A stretch of DNA of 64,000 nucleotides, taken from contig CM041779.1 in assembly GCA_023374045.1 (NCBI GenBank), forward strand, positions 266,610,131 through 266,674,130. The letters run 5' to 3'. Source of the DNA: Limonium bicolor (lineage: Eukaryota; Streptophyta; Magnoliopsida; Caryophyllales; Plumbaginaceae). This document shows positions 38,405 to 47,558 of this stretch, piece after piece. The notes beneath the pieces were generated by a model. It was not told the origin of the DNA. It searched no databases and was given only the letters and a program-made list of their open reading frames with translations. Every line of letters starts with the position of its first letter. The stretch's first letter is position 1. The position numbers and the translations under genes were made by a program.

Positions 38405-38665
38405 CCTTTGGTGGGTAAGAGCGTAGGGGCTTCGCCGCATAAGCATATGTGAGCTTCAGTGGCTCCTCAGCGGTGGTGGTTTGGGCTTGGCCCTTGTCAC
38501 CCTGGTGCTGACTCTTCTGGGGCTGGGATAAGGTTTCTTCTTCTTCTTTCCTCCCCCATACCCCTGCGAACTCTGGCCCTCGCTCGTGGCCTTGCGCTTG
38601 TGCGCATTCTCCTCGTCCCTCAGACGGACGGTGATCTCCACCTTAGCAGCGGCATGATAGCACTC

Positions 38666-38767
38666 CTGTATTTAGGATGGTCAGTCATGCCCCGCATACA
38701 TACTCACAAACTCACATTATACTCACTTGTAACTACACATATTCACATCACTCTTTACTTAAATTAC
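38666..38767 (-). other. Gag intron A (element 2 only)
   Basis: Donor CAG/GTAATT, acceptor ATACAG/GAG, phase 0, 102 bp. It separates TTLQ from ECY; in element 3 the same residues (ATLQECYDAA) are contiguous near 45810. Confidence 0.78.
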
Positions 38768-39635
38768 CTGCAAGGTAGTATACTCAGCTGGCCCCATCCC
38801 ATAGCGAAGACGGTGGCTGAGACCGTTGTAGAAACGGTTTACCAGCACCCGGTTCGAGTATCCCAGGTCCGGTAACAGGTGGACAAGGCCGGTGAACGGT
38901 GTAGTACTCATCAACCGACACCTTGTCCCCCTGCCTCAGACTATCCAGCTCGAGGCGCTTGGCCTCTGAACGTGCACGGGTAGTATTTGGCTCGCAGCAG
39001 AGCCGTGTACTCCCTCCAACCGAACTGAGGATCCGCCATCCGGTCCTCTCTCACTAGCTTCCACCAATTCTGTGCCGAACCCTTCAGTAGTAAGCGGCAA
39101 GACGGACCTTAGCCTCTGCGGGCACAGCCAAGGTCTCGTAGGCGGTCTCCAACTCGGAGATGTACGCCTCCAGCTTACGTGGGTCGGTCTCCCCATGAAA
39201 TGAAGGGGGTCTCAGTCTGCCAATGCCTTGACCCAGTTGGTCTCTCGTGGCGGTGGCGGTGGTGGCTGAACTCCGGGCATCTGCCCCTGCTGGATCGCAG
39301 CTACAAGCTGGGGTACCATCTGGGCCACAGCGGCTGCTACAGCCTCAGCCATAACCTGAGCCGTAGTGTTCTCGCCCTGGTCACCCCCAGTACTAGTACC
39401 ACTTCCGCGGCCTCTACCGCGTGGTCTACCTGACATCTGTATTCACATGAGTATTCATTAGCAATATGCTTACACACTTATCGGTCCAACGATCATAACG
39501 CTTCCCGACAATAAGGTATTTCCACACTTAGTTAGTGGTTAACCTTCCATAACTGATCACTTAGGTAACTGTAGTTAGGTTTCCTAACTCGGTATATTCC
39601 TAAGCTCGGTATTCTAGTCATCAGAGCGATACTTC

Positions 39636-39647
39636 GCTCTGATACCA
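39636..39647 (-). other. Primer binding site, tRNA-iMet type (element 2)
   Basis: TGGTATCAGAGC on the minus strand, five bases (AAAAG) from the 5' LTR. It overlaps the perfect 10-bp hairpin at 39620-39643. Confidence 0.93.
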
Positions 39648-39740
39648 CTTTTTGTAACACCCCTAATACGCACATGATACTAAATGAAATCGCAGCGGAA
39701 TAAAACAACTAAACAGTAACTAACGCTTCGGTGCTACAAC

Positions 39741-39770
39741 GCCGTCAACCACCCACGTGGTTGACAAGGC
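39741..39770 (-). other. Conserved U5 hairpin (element 2)
   Basis: Sense arms GTCAACCAC and GTGGTTGAC pair perfectly around a 4-base loop, with an outer GCC/GGC clamp. The copy in the other LTR is at 29347-29376. Confidence 0.82.
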
Positions 39771-40140
39771 AGAACAATACACTTGTACCGGTCTGATGAT
39801 CAGACTCCCGAGCAATAAAACTAAACCATAATTACATCATATACAATACCGAGTGTTTACATATACAACCTCACTGTTAAACATCACTGTAAACTGTCAC
39901 AACCAAATCCAACAACGCCACGGGAGCACAGGCGCATCCCGGGCCAACATCCCAAAAGTATACAAAAGTAAACCTGCACCCTAGGATCTAGAGCCACTCC
40001 GCTTCTTCGATCCTCATCCTGCAGTATAAGAAATATGGATCCCCCGAGGGGGTCAGCAACCCTTGGCTGGTATGGCTAACGCGCAGCCCATCGGCTACCG
40101 GGATACGCGCAGCTACTTGTCATTATAACATGGCATTCAA

Positions 40141-40148
40141 TTATATAC
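40141..40148 (-). promoter_or_regulatory. Possible TATA box of element 2 5' LTR
   Basis: GTATATAA on the minus strand, just upstream of the hairpin island and about 490 bases before the PBS. Element 4 has CTTTATAAAA at the matching place (50093-50102). Position is the only support. Confidence 0.35.
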
Positions 40149-43100
40149 ATAGCATAACATAACATGGAGCATGGCATCAATGTGCATAGCTCAACAACAC
40201 ACACAGTGGATTTTCACTCCACGATAACAAACCACAAGGGTCAAATAACATAAGAGCCTAGAGAGTGATTCACTCTCATGTCAAGCTCGTTAAACACACT
40301 CATTACCGTTCTGTTAGACGAACGAGTAACTTAAGTCACAGATGGTTCGGATTTAGTGACCCGAACACACCACACAAACACAGGTTCCCACTAAACCGAT
40401 CATAAGTCAGAATAGGTAAGCTTTGGAAGAAGCTAGCGGGAGATCGAACGCCAAATTAAGGTGAACAATCTTAACAACATAAGAGTCGAATCTGATTCAG
40501 ATATCTACTCTTAACTTACATGCATGACCGGACAACCGGATTCCTCACTTCCCAGTTAACACTTGTTAGAAGTTCATAGTGGAACTTAACAACCAACACA
40601 CAATAGGTGGTAAGTCATGTTAGACACACACAAGGGAAATGAGTCACAACAACACATCACAATAATATGAACAACTGTAAACTCATTACATGTTTAAATC
40701 TTATAACGTTGTAAACACACAGAAAAACATACAACACACAAACCGGTGTAAACCGCTAGACAACAGACTGCAAGAAAACCATACCTTGGTCCTTGCCTCG
40801 ACTGATTTCCACCTTGCGAGAATCCTAAACACATTAGTAATGTCGGTTAATTATTTATTTAACTCCAAGCTTACTAAGTATTTAACATGATTGTATGACA
40901 TGTTTTAATGCCTATCTTACCCTAGGTTACCTTCATTATACACCCTAGGGTTAACTACATAAGTCACATTCTTTTCTGTTTTTTTTTTACAAGTTTTGGT
41001 CCGACCGACCCACCGTCCGACCCACAACTGGGTCGGACCCTCCCAGTGGTTTTCGGGTCTGAAAAACTTTACCTTGACCGACCCATGTCCGACCCAACCT
41101 TCTGGGTCGGTCCATTACAGAAACCCTTTTACTTCCTCATAATCATGCCCGTCCGACCCACGTCCGACTCACTCGACTGGGTCGGACCATGTGCGAACAT
41201 TTCCCTCCTTTGAAACTTGACCGACCGACCCATGTCCGACCCACCCTTTTGGGTCGGACCATTACCGAACACTTTCCTAACATCAACAGAGGCTCGACCG
41301 ACCCAAAACTGGGTCGGCCCCTGGGTCGGTCGCCTTCTAAACTTACCCAAACTTTGCCAACTTCACCAAACTTCTCCTAAGGCCTCTTAATGCTTCCTAA
41401 CAACATTTGGTAACCTTACATCCACATACAACATCCTGAAACTCATTTTCTAACTCCTTAAGCCTTTACTTATTTCCTTGTAAATTCCTTAACACTTATG
41501 TTATTTTATACTAGGTTCCTAGATGGTGTTTCTCACCTATGGTAACTACTATCCCAAAATGCTTTCTCCTTGTTTTAACATCATCTCCCAAGCATCATCT
41601 CTCACAACTCAACTCCTTATATCATTACTTCAAATCCTTTTCAAGTTCATACTTCTCCTTAGTTTACCAAAGTTTGCCTAAGTCTTTACTAAGTCCCAAA
41701 ATGACTTTGGTATACTAAATCTCAAGCTCATGCCTAAGCCTTATTACATCCTAAATCACCTTAATGCATGTTTCTTACACAAGAACAACACTTAACCATT
41801 TTAAATACTCCTTAACTTATCAAACTCATTTTAACACTTAGAACTTCACATTTGTTACCCAATTTTGACATAGGTTCTCCTAGAACATTACTAACCCAAA
41901 ACACATTGTTTTTACCAACAAACAACCAAGAACACTAAAAATCCATCAAGTACTTATTATACACAAACTTCACTTACAAAGCACTACATCACAATATAGT
42001 GCACAATTTAAATTGCATGGCACTTAGGCCCTTAAATGACATGGCTCTTAGGCCCTTAAAATGCACAAATCATAAACACTGAATTTCCACAATATATTTG
42101 CCTTTAACCTGCAAATACACTCAACAACACATATGCCTTTTACTAAGCTCTTGGGAACACTTTACTAAGTCATTCACCATTGGCTCTTTAGGTAGTTTAA
42201 TAAGCATTTATGAGCTCATTTCTCCTAAGGCATTAAAATAACATTAGGTTAGTAGATTTACCTCTTTTGCAAAATAACTTCTTTCTTGTTTCCTTTAGAA
42301 AACCAATAGAGTACTTGATTCTTTGACAAGCTCTAAACAATATACAAACATTGAAATGAGTATTCAAGCTATAAGCTCCATCTCATTGTAAACCCTAGTT
42401 TTACATTGTTTCAAAAATTAATGTAGTTGTTTTACCTTGCTCTTTGAAGAGAGTTTGAATATCTAGCAAGAGGACTCCACCTAGTCCATGAAGAGTTGGA
42501 ATGAAGCTAGAACAAAGTCACATAAAAAGCTCCTTCAATACATATTTTCGGACATGACAAAACAAGGAGGAAAGGAAGTTTTTATTTGAGATTCCTTACC
42601 TAGAATCCAAGGAGAGTAATAATATGTAAAACAAGCTCAAGCTCCTTCAATGGAGAAACTCCATGGCACCGAAATGGTTGTCTTGGACTTTTGAAAGATA
42701 GGAATGAAGAGCTTGATGAGAGGAAGAAGATGGTGGTGTTTGTTTTTGATTTGGACAAGTGAGCAAGGTTTTACAAGAGGTTGAAGCTTGTGTTTAATGG
42801 TGATGGTGGTTCTATCGTGAGAGAACAAAGAAGAAGGAAGAAGAGAAGTGGGAAACCGTGTGAGCAAGGAAAGGAAATGAGAGAATGAAGATGGTTTTAC
42901 TTTAGAAGATATTGTAGTTTAAAAGCAAATAGTACTTTCTTAGTCATCATTATTTACTTAACAAATTAACAAGAGGGTGGTGAGTCACCAACCTTAAAAA
43001 CCGGCCCCTAATATAATGAGGGTAATATAGTCTTTGTTTGTCAATTTAATTACTTATACAAACATATGTTACAAAATAGCTTATAAAAATTACTATTCAT

Positions 43101-43538
43101 AAAACAAGGCACATAGAAGTGAAATTTTTGATTTCCCACTAATATAGACACCCAAATGTGATATTATATAGTACACATATATTTAAGAGTAATGATGGAC
43201 ATCTAGCCATTCAAAACTCATTTACAAGACAACTTTTCAAAAATGTGCTTTAAGACTCCTTAAAGCACATTTTGTGTTTAAACTTGTTTTCAAGCTTGGT
43301 TTTCTTTGGTAATTGATTTAATATGTTCATTAGTGTATAAATGAGGTCTTGGTAAGTTCATTAGGTCTTAACCAAGTTTATCCCAAGCTTAGAGCACATT
43401 TTGGCTCTTATTGACTTTAAGGCACATTTTGTGTTTCCTTTTGTTTAAATTTGTTTACTAGTGTTTCTAAGACTCTTTTTAGTCTTAATACACCATATTT
43501 AAGTGTTTAAACAATATATTAAGGTTTGGGGTATTTCA

Positions 43539-43543
43539 GTATA
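43539..43543. repeat. Target-site duplication GTATA, right of element 2
   Basis: Matches 29254-29258. Confidence 0.92.
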
Positions 43544-44944
43544 CTACAAGTATTAGTTCTGTAGTGACAGTATTGTCATACTTAGTGAACAGTTATATTA
43601 ATATTACCCGGTATTGCATGTATATATATAACAGCGTACGGGAAGGAATTACTAGAGCGGGAATTGTCAAGCTAGTTGTTATCCCAATGAACGGTATGTT
43701 AATTGTGTGGTCTGAATGTCCTAAGGATTTTCCTAAGGTCCAGGCATTGTGTGTTTAATTGCTAAGAGCGATATCTGTGATTTATGTATATGTTATTGTA
43801 CACTGTATTGCTCAACACAACTGCGTTTTATTTTACGCGAACGTCTTATGACTTGAAGTTTATACATCTAAACTGGAACAAGACTAACTGACCTTTAGGT
43901 ATTTTTGAACCTAACTGATGGTCAACTGTTATAGTCTTAACTCAAGGATTGGATATTATATCACTGACTAAAGGGCTAACTTAAAAGAGATGAATCCAGA
44001 CTGTTTCGACTTTTTGGTTGCGCATCGTGATCACTACGAGAGACTTCAATGGGGAGTCACTCAAGGGAATCCATTGTCCACATTCGACGATGGCGGAGGG
44101 CACTACCGTTGGTGCACAGGTTCGACCGGATCGGTCAAAATAATTATCCAGGGCCTTAAGGTCAGCTGGTAACTGTTCCATTGGAACCCAGGGGACTACT
44201 GTCCATTATTAAGTTATTAAGGGTTGTCTTAACATGACACCTGAGGTGGAATTTAATTGGAAACGTTTAAGTGGTTGGTTTTAAGGATAGGGGCCATGTG
44301 GCCAACTAACAAGTACAGTTATTTAATACGTGTATCTTGTTTGATTATTGTTTTGGATTATTGGTGTTTGATTATCTGGTTGTTGTTTATTATTATGCAC
44401 TAATGTTTGCAGGTGAACTGTTATGCGATTGTTTAATGTTTATAGTTATTACTGTTATTATTGTAAACCGGTATTTCATGTAAAGAATCTAATATCAAGA
44501 TGGGTAAAATGACTTAAGAAATCTAGATGACTTAGGACTACATTTAGCATACCAGCATTTCGATTGCTGAGCCCTTCAATGGGCAAAACATTTCAGGTTA
44601 TTGATTGAAGACACAAGTCGGAGTGCGGGGAAACAGGGTAGCTGATGTGTTTTAATAAAGAACACTTTAAGTTTTATTATGTATTGTATTAAGGAGATTG
44701 TTGTATTCAGTTAGTTTCCCATTTAGTTTGGATTTGGTCTGTAATAATAAGAGTGCTCAGTATCTGTTCATCACAGCGTGAGGAGTTGAGATTGTTGAAA
44801 GGAGTAAGGATGCCTTGTTACTCACAAGGGTGACTAACGGCGTGTAACACCAAGGTAGATAGTTTTATTTTTCCGCTGCGAATTATTATTTATTATGCTA
44901 CGACTTGTGACGTCATTACAGGTTTAGGAATTAGGGGTGTTAAA
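43544..44944 (+). repeat. Element 3 5' LTR, second part
   Basis: Continues the LTR split at 29258, giving about 5.25 kb in total. It holds a hairpin-island relative at 44548-44588 and the U5 hairpin at 44812-44841. It ends GGGGTGTTAAA, where the expected terminal C of CA is mutated. Short ORFs here show no recognisable protein. Confidence 0.82.
44812..44841 (+). other. Conserved U5 hairpin (element 3)
   Basis: Arms GTTACTCAC and GTGACTAAC (one C-C mismatch) around AAGG, with the GCC/GGC clamp and TT bulge. The sixth pair is U-A here but C-G or U-G in the relatives. Confidence 0.78.
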
Positions 44945-44949
44945 AAAAG

Positions 44950-44961
44950 TGGTATCAGAGC
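44950..44961 (+). other. Primer binding site, tRNA-iMet type (element 3)
   Basis: TGGTATCAGAGC, overlapping the 11-bp hairpin at 44954-44977. The stem differs from that of element 2 by compensating changes and has a 2-base loop. Confidence 0.92.
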
Positions 44962-45947
44962 GTAGTTACGCTCTGATGAAGGATACTGAGTCAAGAACAG
45001 TGAGCATAGGATATTTGGGGATACGGGAAACGTCTGTAAGGATTCGTTACTTAGAAAAAAAAACCCTAGGGATATATATTTTATTGCTAGTAGTTAGCTT
45101 ACTTACATGTTTATGATTGTGTATGTAAAACGGTGTAGCAACCGAGTAGAAAAAATAGTGTACTATCTCATAGATGTCAAGAGCTGGAAGACCACGTGGA
45201 GGCAGTAGTGGACGCGGTGGCGAGACACCGGCAGATGTCCCAGAAGTACCAGGCCTAGCACCGGTCAAGGCAGCCTTCGCGCAGCAACTAGGAGCTCAGC
45301 TTACGGGAGCCATACCCCACCCGCCGCAGCCCAGGGAAACCAATTGGTTGAAGAGCGTTGCCGACGCTAGGGTTCCAACATACTCAGGGGAATCAGATCC
45401 CGCCGCACTGGAGAAGTTCATTGTAGAACACCAGAAGGCCTTCAAGGCTGTTAGAGTTCCAGAAGACCAGAAGGTTGATATCGCCGCGTACAACCTGAAG
45501 GACGCAGCTGATATTTGGTGGCGGTCTGTGGAGGGCCACCATAGAGCTACACCGGGCTTTGGATGGACAGCGTTTGGGGAGGTGCTGCGAGAGAAATACT
45601 AACCCCGAACACTTAAAGTAGAGAAAAAGGCAAGAGTTTGAGACCTTAATCCAGGGGAGCCCAACAGTCGACCAGTACTACGCACGATTTATCAGCCTGC
45701 TAGATTACATACCAGGAGTCGACTACTCCGACACTGTGAAGATTCAAAAGTTTAGGGGAGGTTTGCAATTTCGCATCCAGGGCGCTATGGGAGCAATACA
45801 TTTCGCTACCTTGCAAGAGTGTTATGACGCCGCATCGGCAATAGAATTAATGCTACAGTCCAGGGAAGAGGCACAGGGAAAGAAGAGAAAGAGTACTGAA
45901 GGAGATGATGGTGGAGCAACCTCTGGCGGTTACTACAAGAAGGGGAA

Positions 45948-46025
45948 GTAAGAAACCTTTACTTGAGAAGGAGTACCCATATATTACCTACACTTAGTTT
46001 GGTCACTAACCTAAACTTTCAACAG
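45948..46025 (+). other. Gag intron B (element 3 only)
   Basis: Donor GTAAGA, acceptor TTTCAACAG, phase 2, 78 bp, with in-frame stops if retained. The corresponding basic region of element 2 is continuous. Confidence 0.68.
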
Positions 46026-46147
46026 GAGATTCTTTGATAAGAAGAAGGGACTGAAGGATTTCCATGGTCAGAAGACGAAGGAGCAGGTCCCTCATCTGAC
46101 CGGCCCAGCCATTGATGCACAACCACTTAGATCGGCACCACCTAGGA

Positions 46148-46224
46148 GTAAGGATACCCACCACTTACTTAATCAAGATATTTATTAGCTATACCTTTAC
46201 TAAACCATGTTGTATAAACAATAG
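46148..46224 (+). other. Gag intron C (element 3)
   Basis: Donor GTAAGG after CCTAGGA, acceptor ACAATAG, phase 1, 77 bp. It lies right after PLRSAPPR, the same codon and phase as in element 2 (PLRSYPPK). Confidence 0.75.
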
Positions 46225-46590
46225 GTAATAAGCCAACCCAGCGTCACTACTACTATAAGCGTTGTGGAAACAATCACCCAAGAGTAGACTCCGCAGGCAC
46301 GAAGGTGGAGTGCCGCTATTGCAAAAAGGAAGGCCATCGAGAGTATGAATGTTTCTCCAACCCGGCAAGCCGAGTATACAAGGGAGCTAGAGGTTCACAG
46401 AGGACACCAGCTATGGAGACCGGAGGATCAAGAGGAGGTCAGGCACCACAGACTAACACCTATACTAGAGGACCGGGAGGACAGCCATCCTCATCCGGGA
46501 GTCAGAAGGGGAAAAAGATAGTTCCGAGTAGAAACACCCTGTACTCAGTAGGAACTTCAGGCGCTGAGGCTAGCGCTCAGCGCAAAACCG

Positions 46591-46726
46591 GTAAGCCTAG
46601 AACTTAAACCAAAAGCATGATGCTATGAATGTGTGTTTACAGTTATTCAGTCGATGAGACTTGTATGTGTTTGGAATGAAATAAAAATTTAGAGAGACCT
46701 AACTTAGGGAACCTCTCACCTAATAG
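46591..46726 (+). other. Intron between gag and AlkB exon (element 3)
   Basis: Donor ACCG/GTAAGC, acceptor CCTAATAG, phase 1, 136 bp. It is homologous to 37835-37980 of element 2. Confidence 0.72.
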
Positions 46727-47466
46727 GATGCTTCGACATTTGTTTTCTCATACCTATGAGACCGAGATCACCTGAGCCTATGAGCGAAGGTCGGGAATAT
46801 CCAGAGGGAGAATGCCAAGTACTTAGACCCGTCATGATCCTACTCAAGCAATATTTAACTCTAGATGAACAAATAGCTATTGTAAATGAATGTAGAACTT
46901 TGGGAATAGGCCTTGGAGGATTTTACACTCCAGGATATGGTAGGGGAGCAAAACTTAAATTATATATGATGTGTATGGGTAAAGATTGGGATCCACAAAC
47001 TAGGTTGTATCAAGTAGTTAGAAAAATAGATGGAACACGAGTTCCTAGGATACCCGATATTTTTCAAATTTTAGTGACAGAAGCGGTCAAGATTGCACAA
47101 CAATTAGAGACCAACCCTATACCAAACATGAAAGCAGATATTTGCATTGCAAACTTCAATGAAAAAGGGGGAAAACTTAGATTACACCAGGACCTAGATG
47201 AGAAACTAGAGTCAATCACTAAAGGGATACCAGTTGTATCATTCTCCATTGGAGATGATGCTGAGTTTTTATATGGTGATCAGAAGAGGATGGACAAAGC
47301 AAGCAAGATTATCTTGAAGTCAGGAGATGTGTTAATATTTGGTGGAGAATCTAGATTAGTATACCACGGGATTAATAGCATTAAGTTGAATACAACCCCA
47401 TCAAACTTAGTAAATACTACCCATTTGAAACCCGGACGGTTAAATTTGACGTTTAGGCAATATTGA
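46727..47466 (+). CDS. AlkB-like 2-oxoglutarate/Fe(II) dioxygenase exon (element 3)
   Basis: Open for about 245 codons from the acceptor to TGA at 47464-47466, ending GRLNLTFRQY, a natural AlkB C-terminus. Numbered from Met 46756: HxD ligands H144 and D146 (LRLHQDLDE), distal H204 (VYHG), R228 and R234 of RxNxTxR. SFSIGDDAEFLYGDQKR and SGDVLIFGGESR are typical of plant ALKBH1-like proteins. Two departures: the Tyr of the NxY motif is Asn (NFN at 133-135), and LGLHQD is LRLHQD; either could weaken 2-oxoglutarate binding. The exon is AT-rich. It sits between Gag and protease as in element 2 and has no frameshift or stop, although the following pol has five stops. A nucleic-acid demethylase by family; substrate and activity are unknown. 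Confidence 0.92.
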
Positions 47467-47558
47467 TGTAATTATGGAGCTTGTATGTGAGAATCATTGG
47501 GTTAATGAATGGTATTTTAATTTGAGACATGCACTATCTTACGAATTGTTAACCCCAG

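Larger units (their letters stand above)
37981..39436 (-). pseudogene. gag: Gag of element 2, with two introns and frameshifts
   Basis: Starts MSGRPRGRGRGSG at 39436. A proline run and RETNWVKALAD lead into the retrotransposon Gag core (features such as the NWW block), whose continuation is frameshifted near 39212. It then runs to TTLQ (exon end 38768), ECYHAAAKVE (38665) with a KKKKK-rich basic segment, and PLRSYPPK (exon end 38405). After the second intron come two CCHC knuckles; the first is split by a frameshift near 38283 and the second is CRYCEKWGHRDHEC. Unspliced, the frame stops at TAA four codons past the last exon codon. It forms the particle and binds RNA. Intron 38666-38767 is absent from the homologous codons of element 3. 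Confidence 0.85.
29259..43538 (-). mobile_element. Element 2: complete Ty3/gypsy chromovirus with an AlkB-like exon
   Basis: 14.28 kb bounded by GTATA duplications. Minus-strand order: 5' LTR (39653-43538), iMet-type PBS, gag with introns, AlkB-like exon, protease, RT, RNase H, integrase, chromodomain, second polypurine tract, hairpin array, polypurine tract 1, 3' LTR (29259-33197). The pol order and a C-terminal chromodomain place it among plant chromoviruses, with Tekay/Del-like features. It is inserted in the 5' LTR of element 3. At least six frameshifts break gag-pol as written, while AlkB is open. Confidence 0.95.
39653..43538 (-). repeat. Element 2 5' LTR
   Basis: 3886 bp; the pair differs from the 3' LTR by scattered indels and substitutions. 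U5 hairpin at 39741-39770, hairpin island at 40037-40103, TATA-like GTATATAA at 40141-40148 (minus), palindrome cluster at 40998-41331. Confidence 0.92.
45174..46590 (+). pseudogene. gag: Gag of element 3, with two introns and a frameshift
   Basis: Starts MSRAGRPRGGSSGRGG at 45174 and runs open to 45602 through RETNWLKSVADARVPTYSGE and the IWWRS block of the Gag core. A frameshift near 45600 moves the rest into another frame, which continues to 45947 (FRGGLQFRIQGAMG, ATLQECYDAA, then a basic KKRKS segment). Intron B (45948-46025) and intron C (46148-46224) follow. The last exon has a degenerate first knuckle (one C and the final C lost) and an intact CRYCKKEGHREYEC. It ends at the phase-1 donor 46591; unspliced, TAA at 46605 stops it. 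The role is particle formation and RNA binding. Confidence 0.85.

Noticed and set aside
37931..39433. Plus-strand ORFs of 84 to 138 codons over element 2 gag
   Set aside because: Antisense shadows of gag, which carries the zinc knuckle and Gag core on the minus strand.
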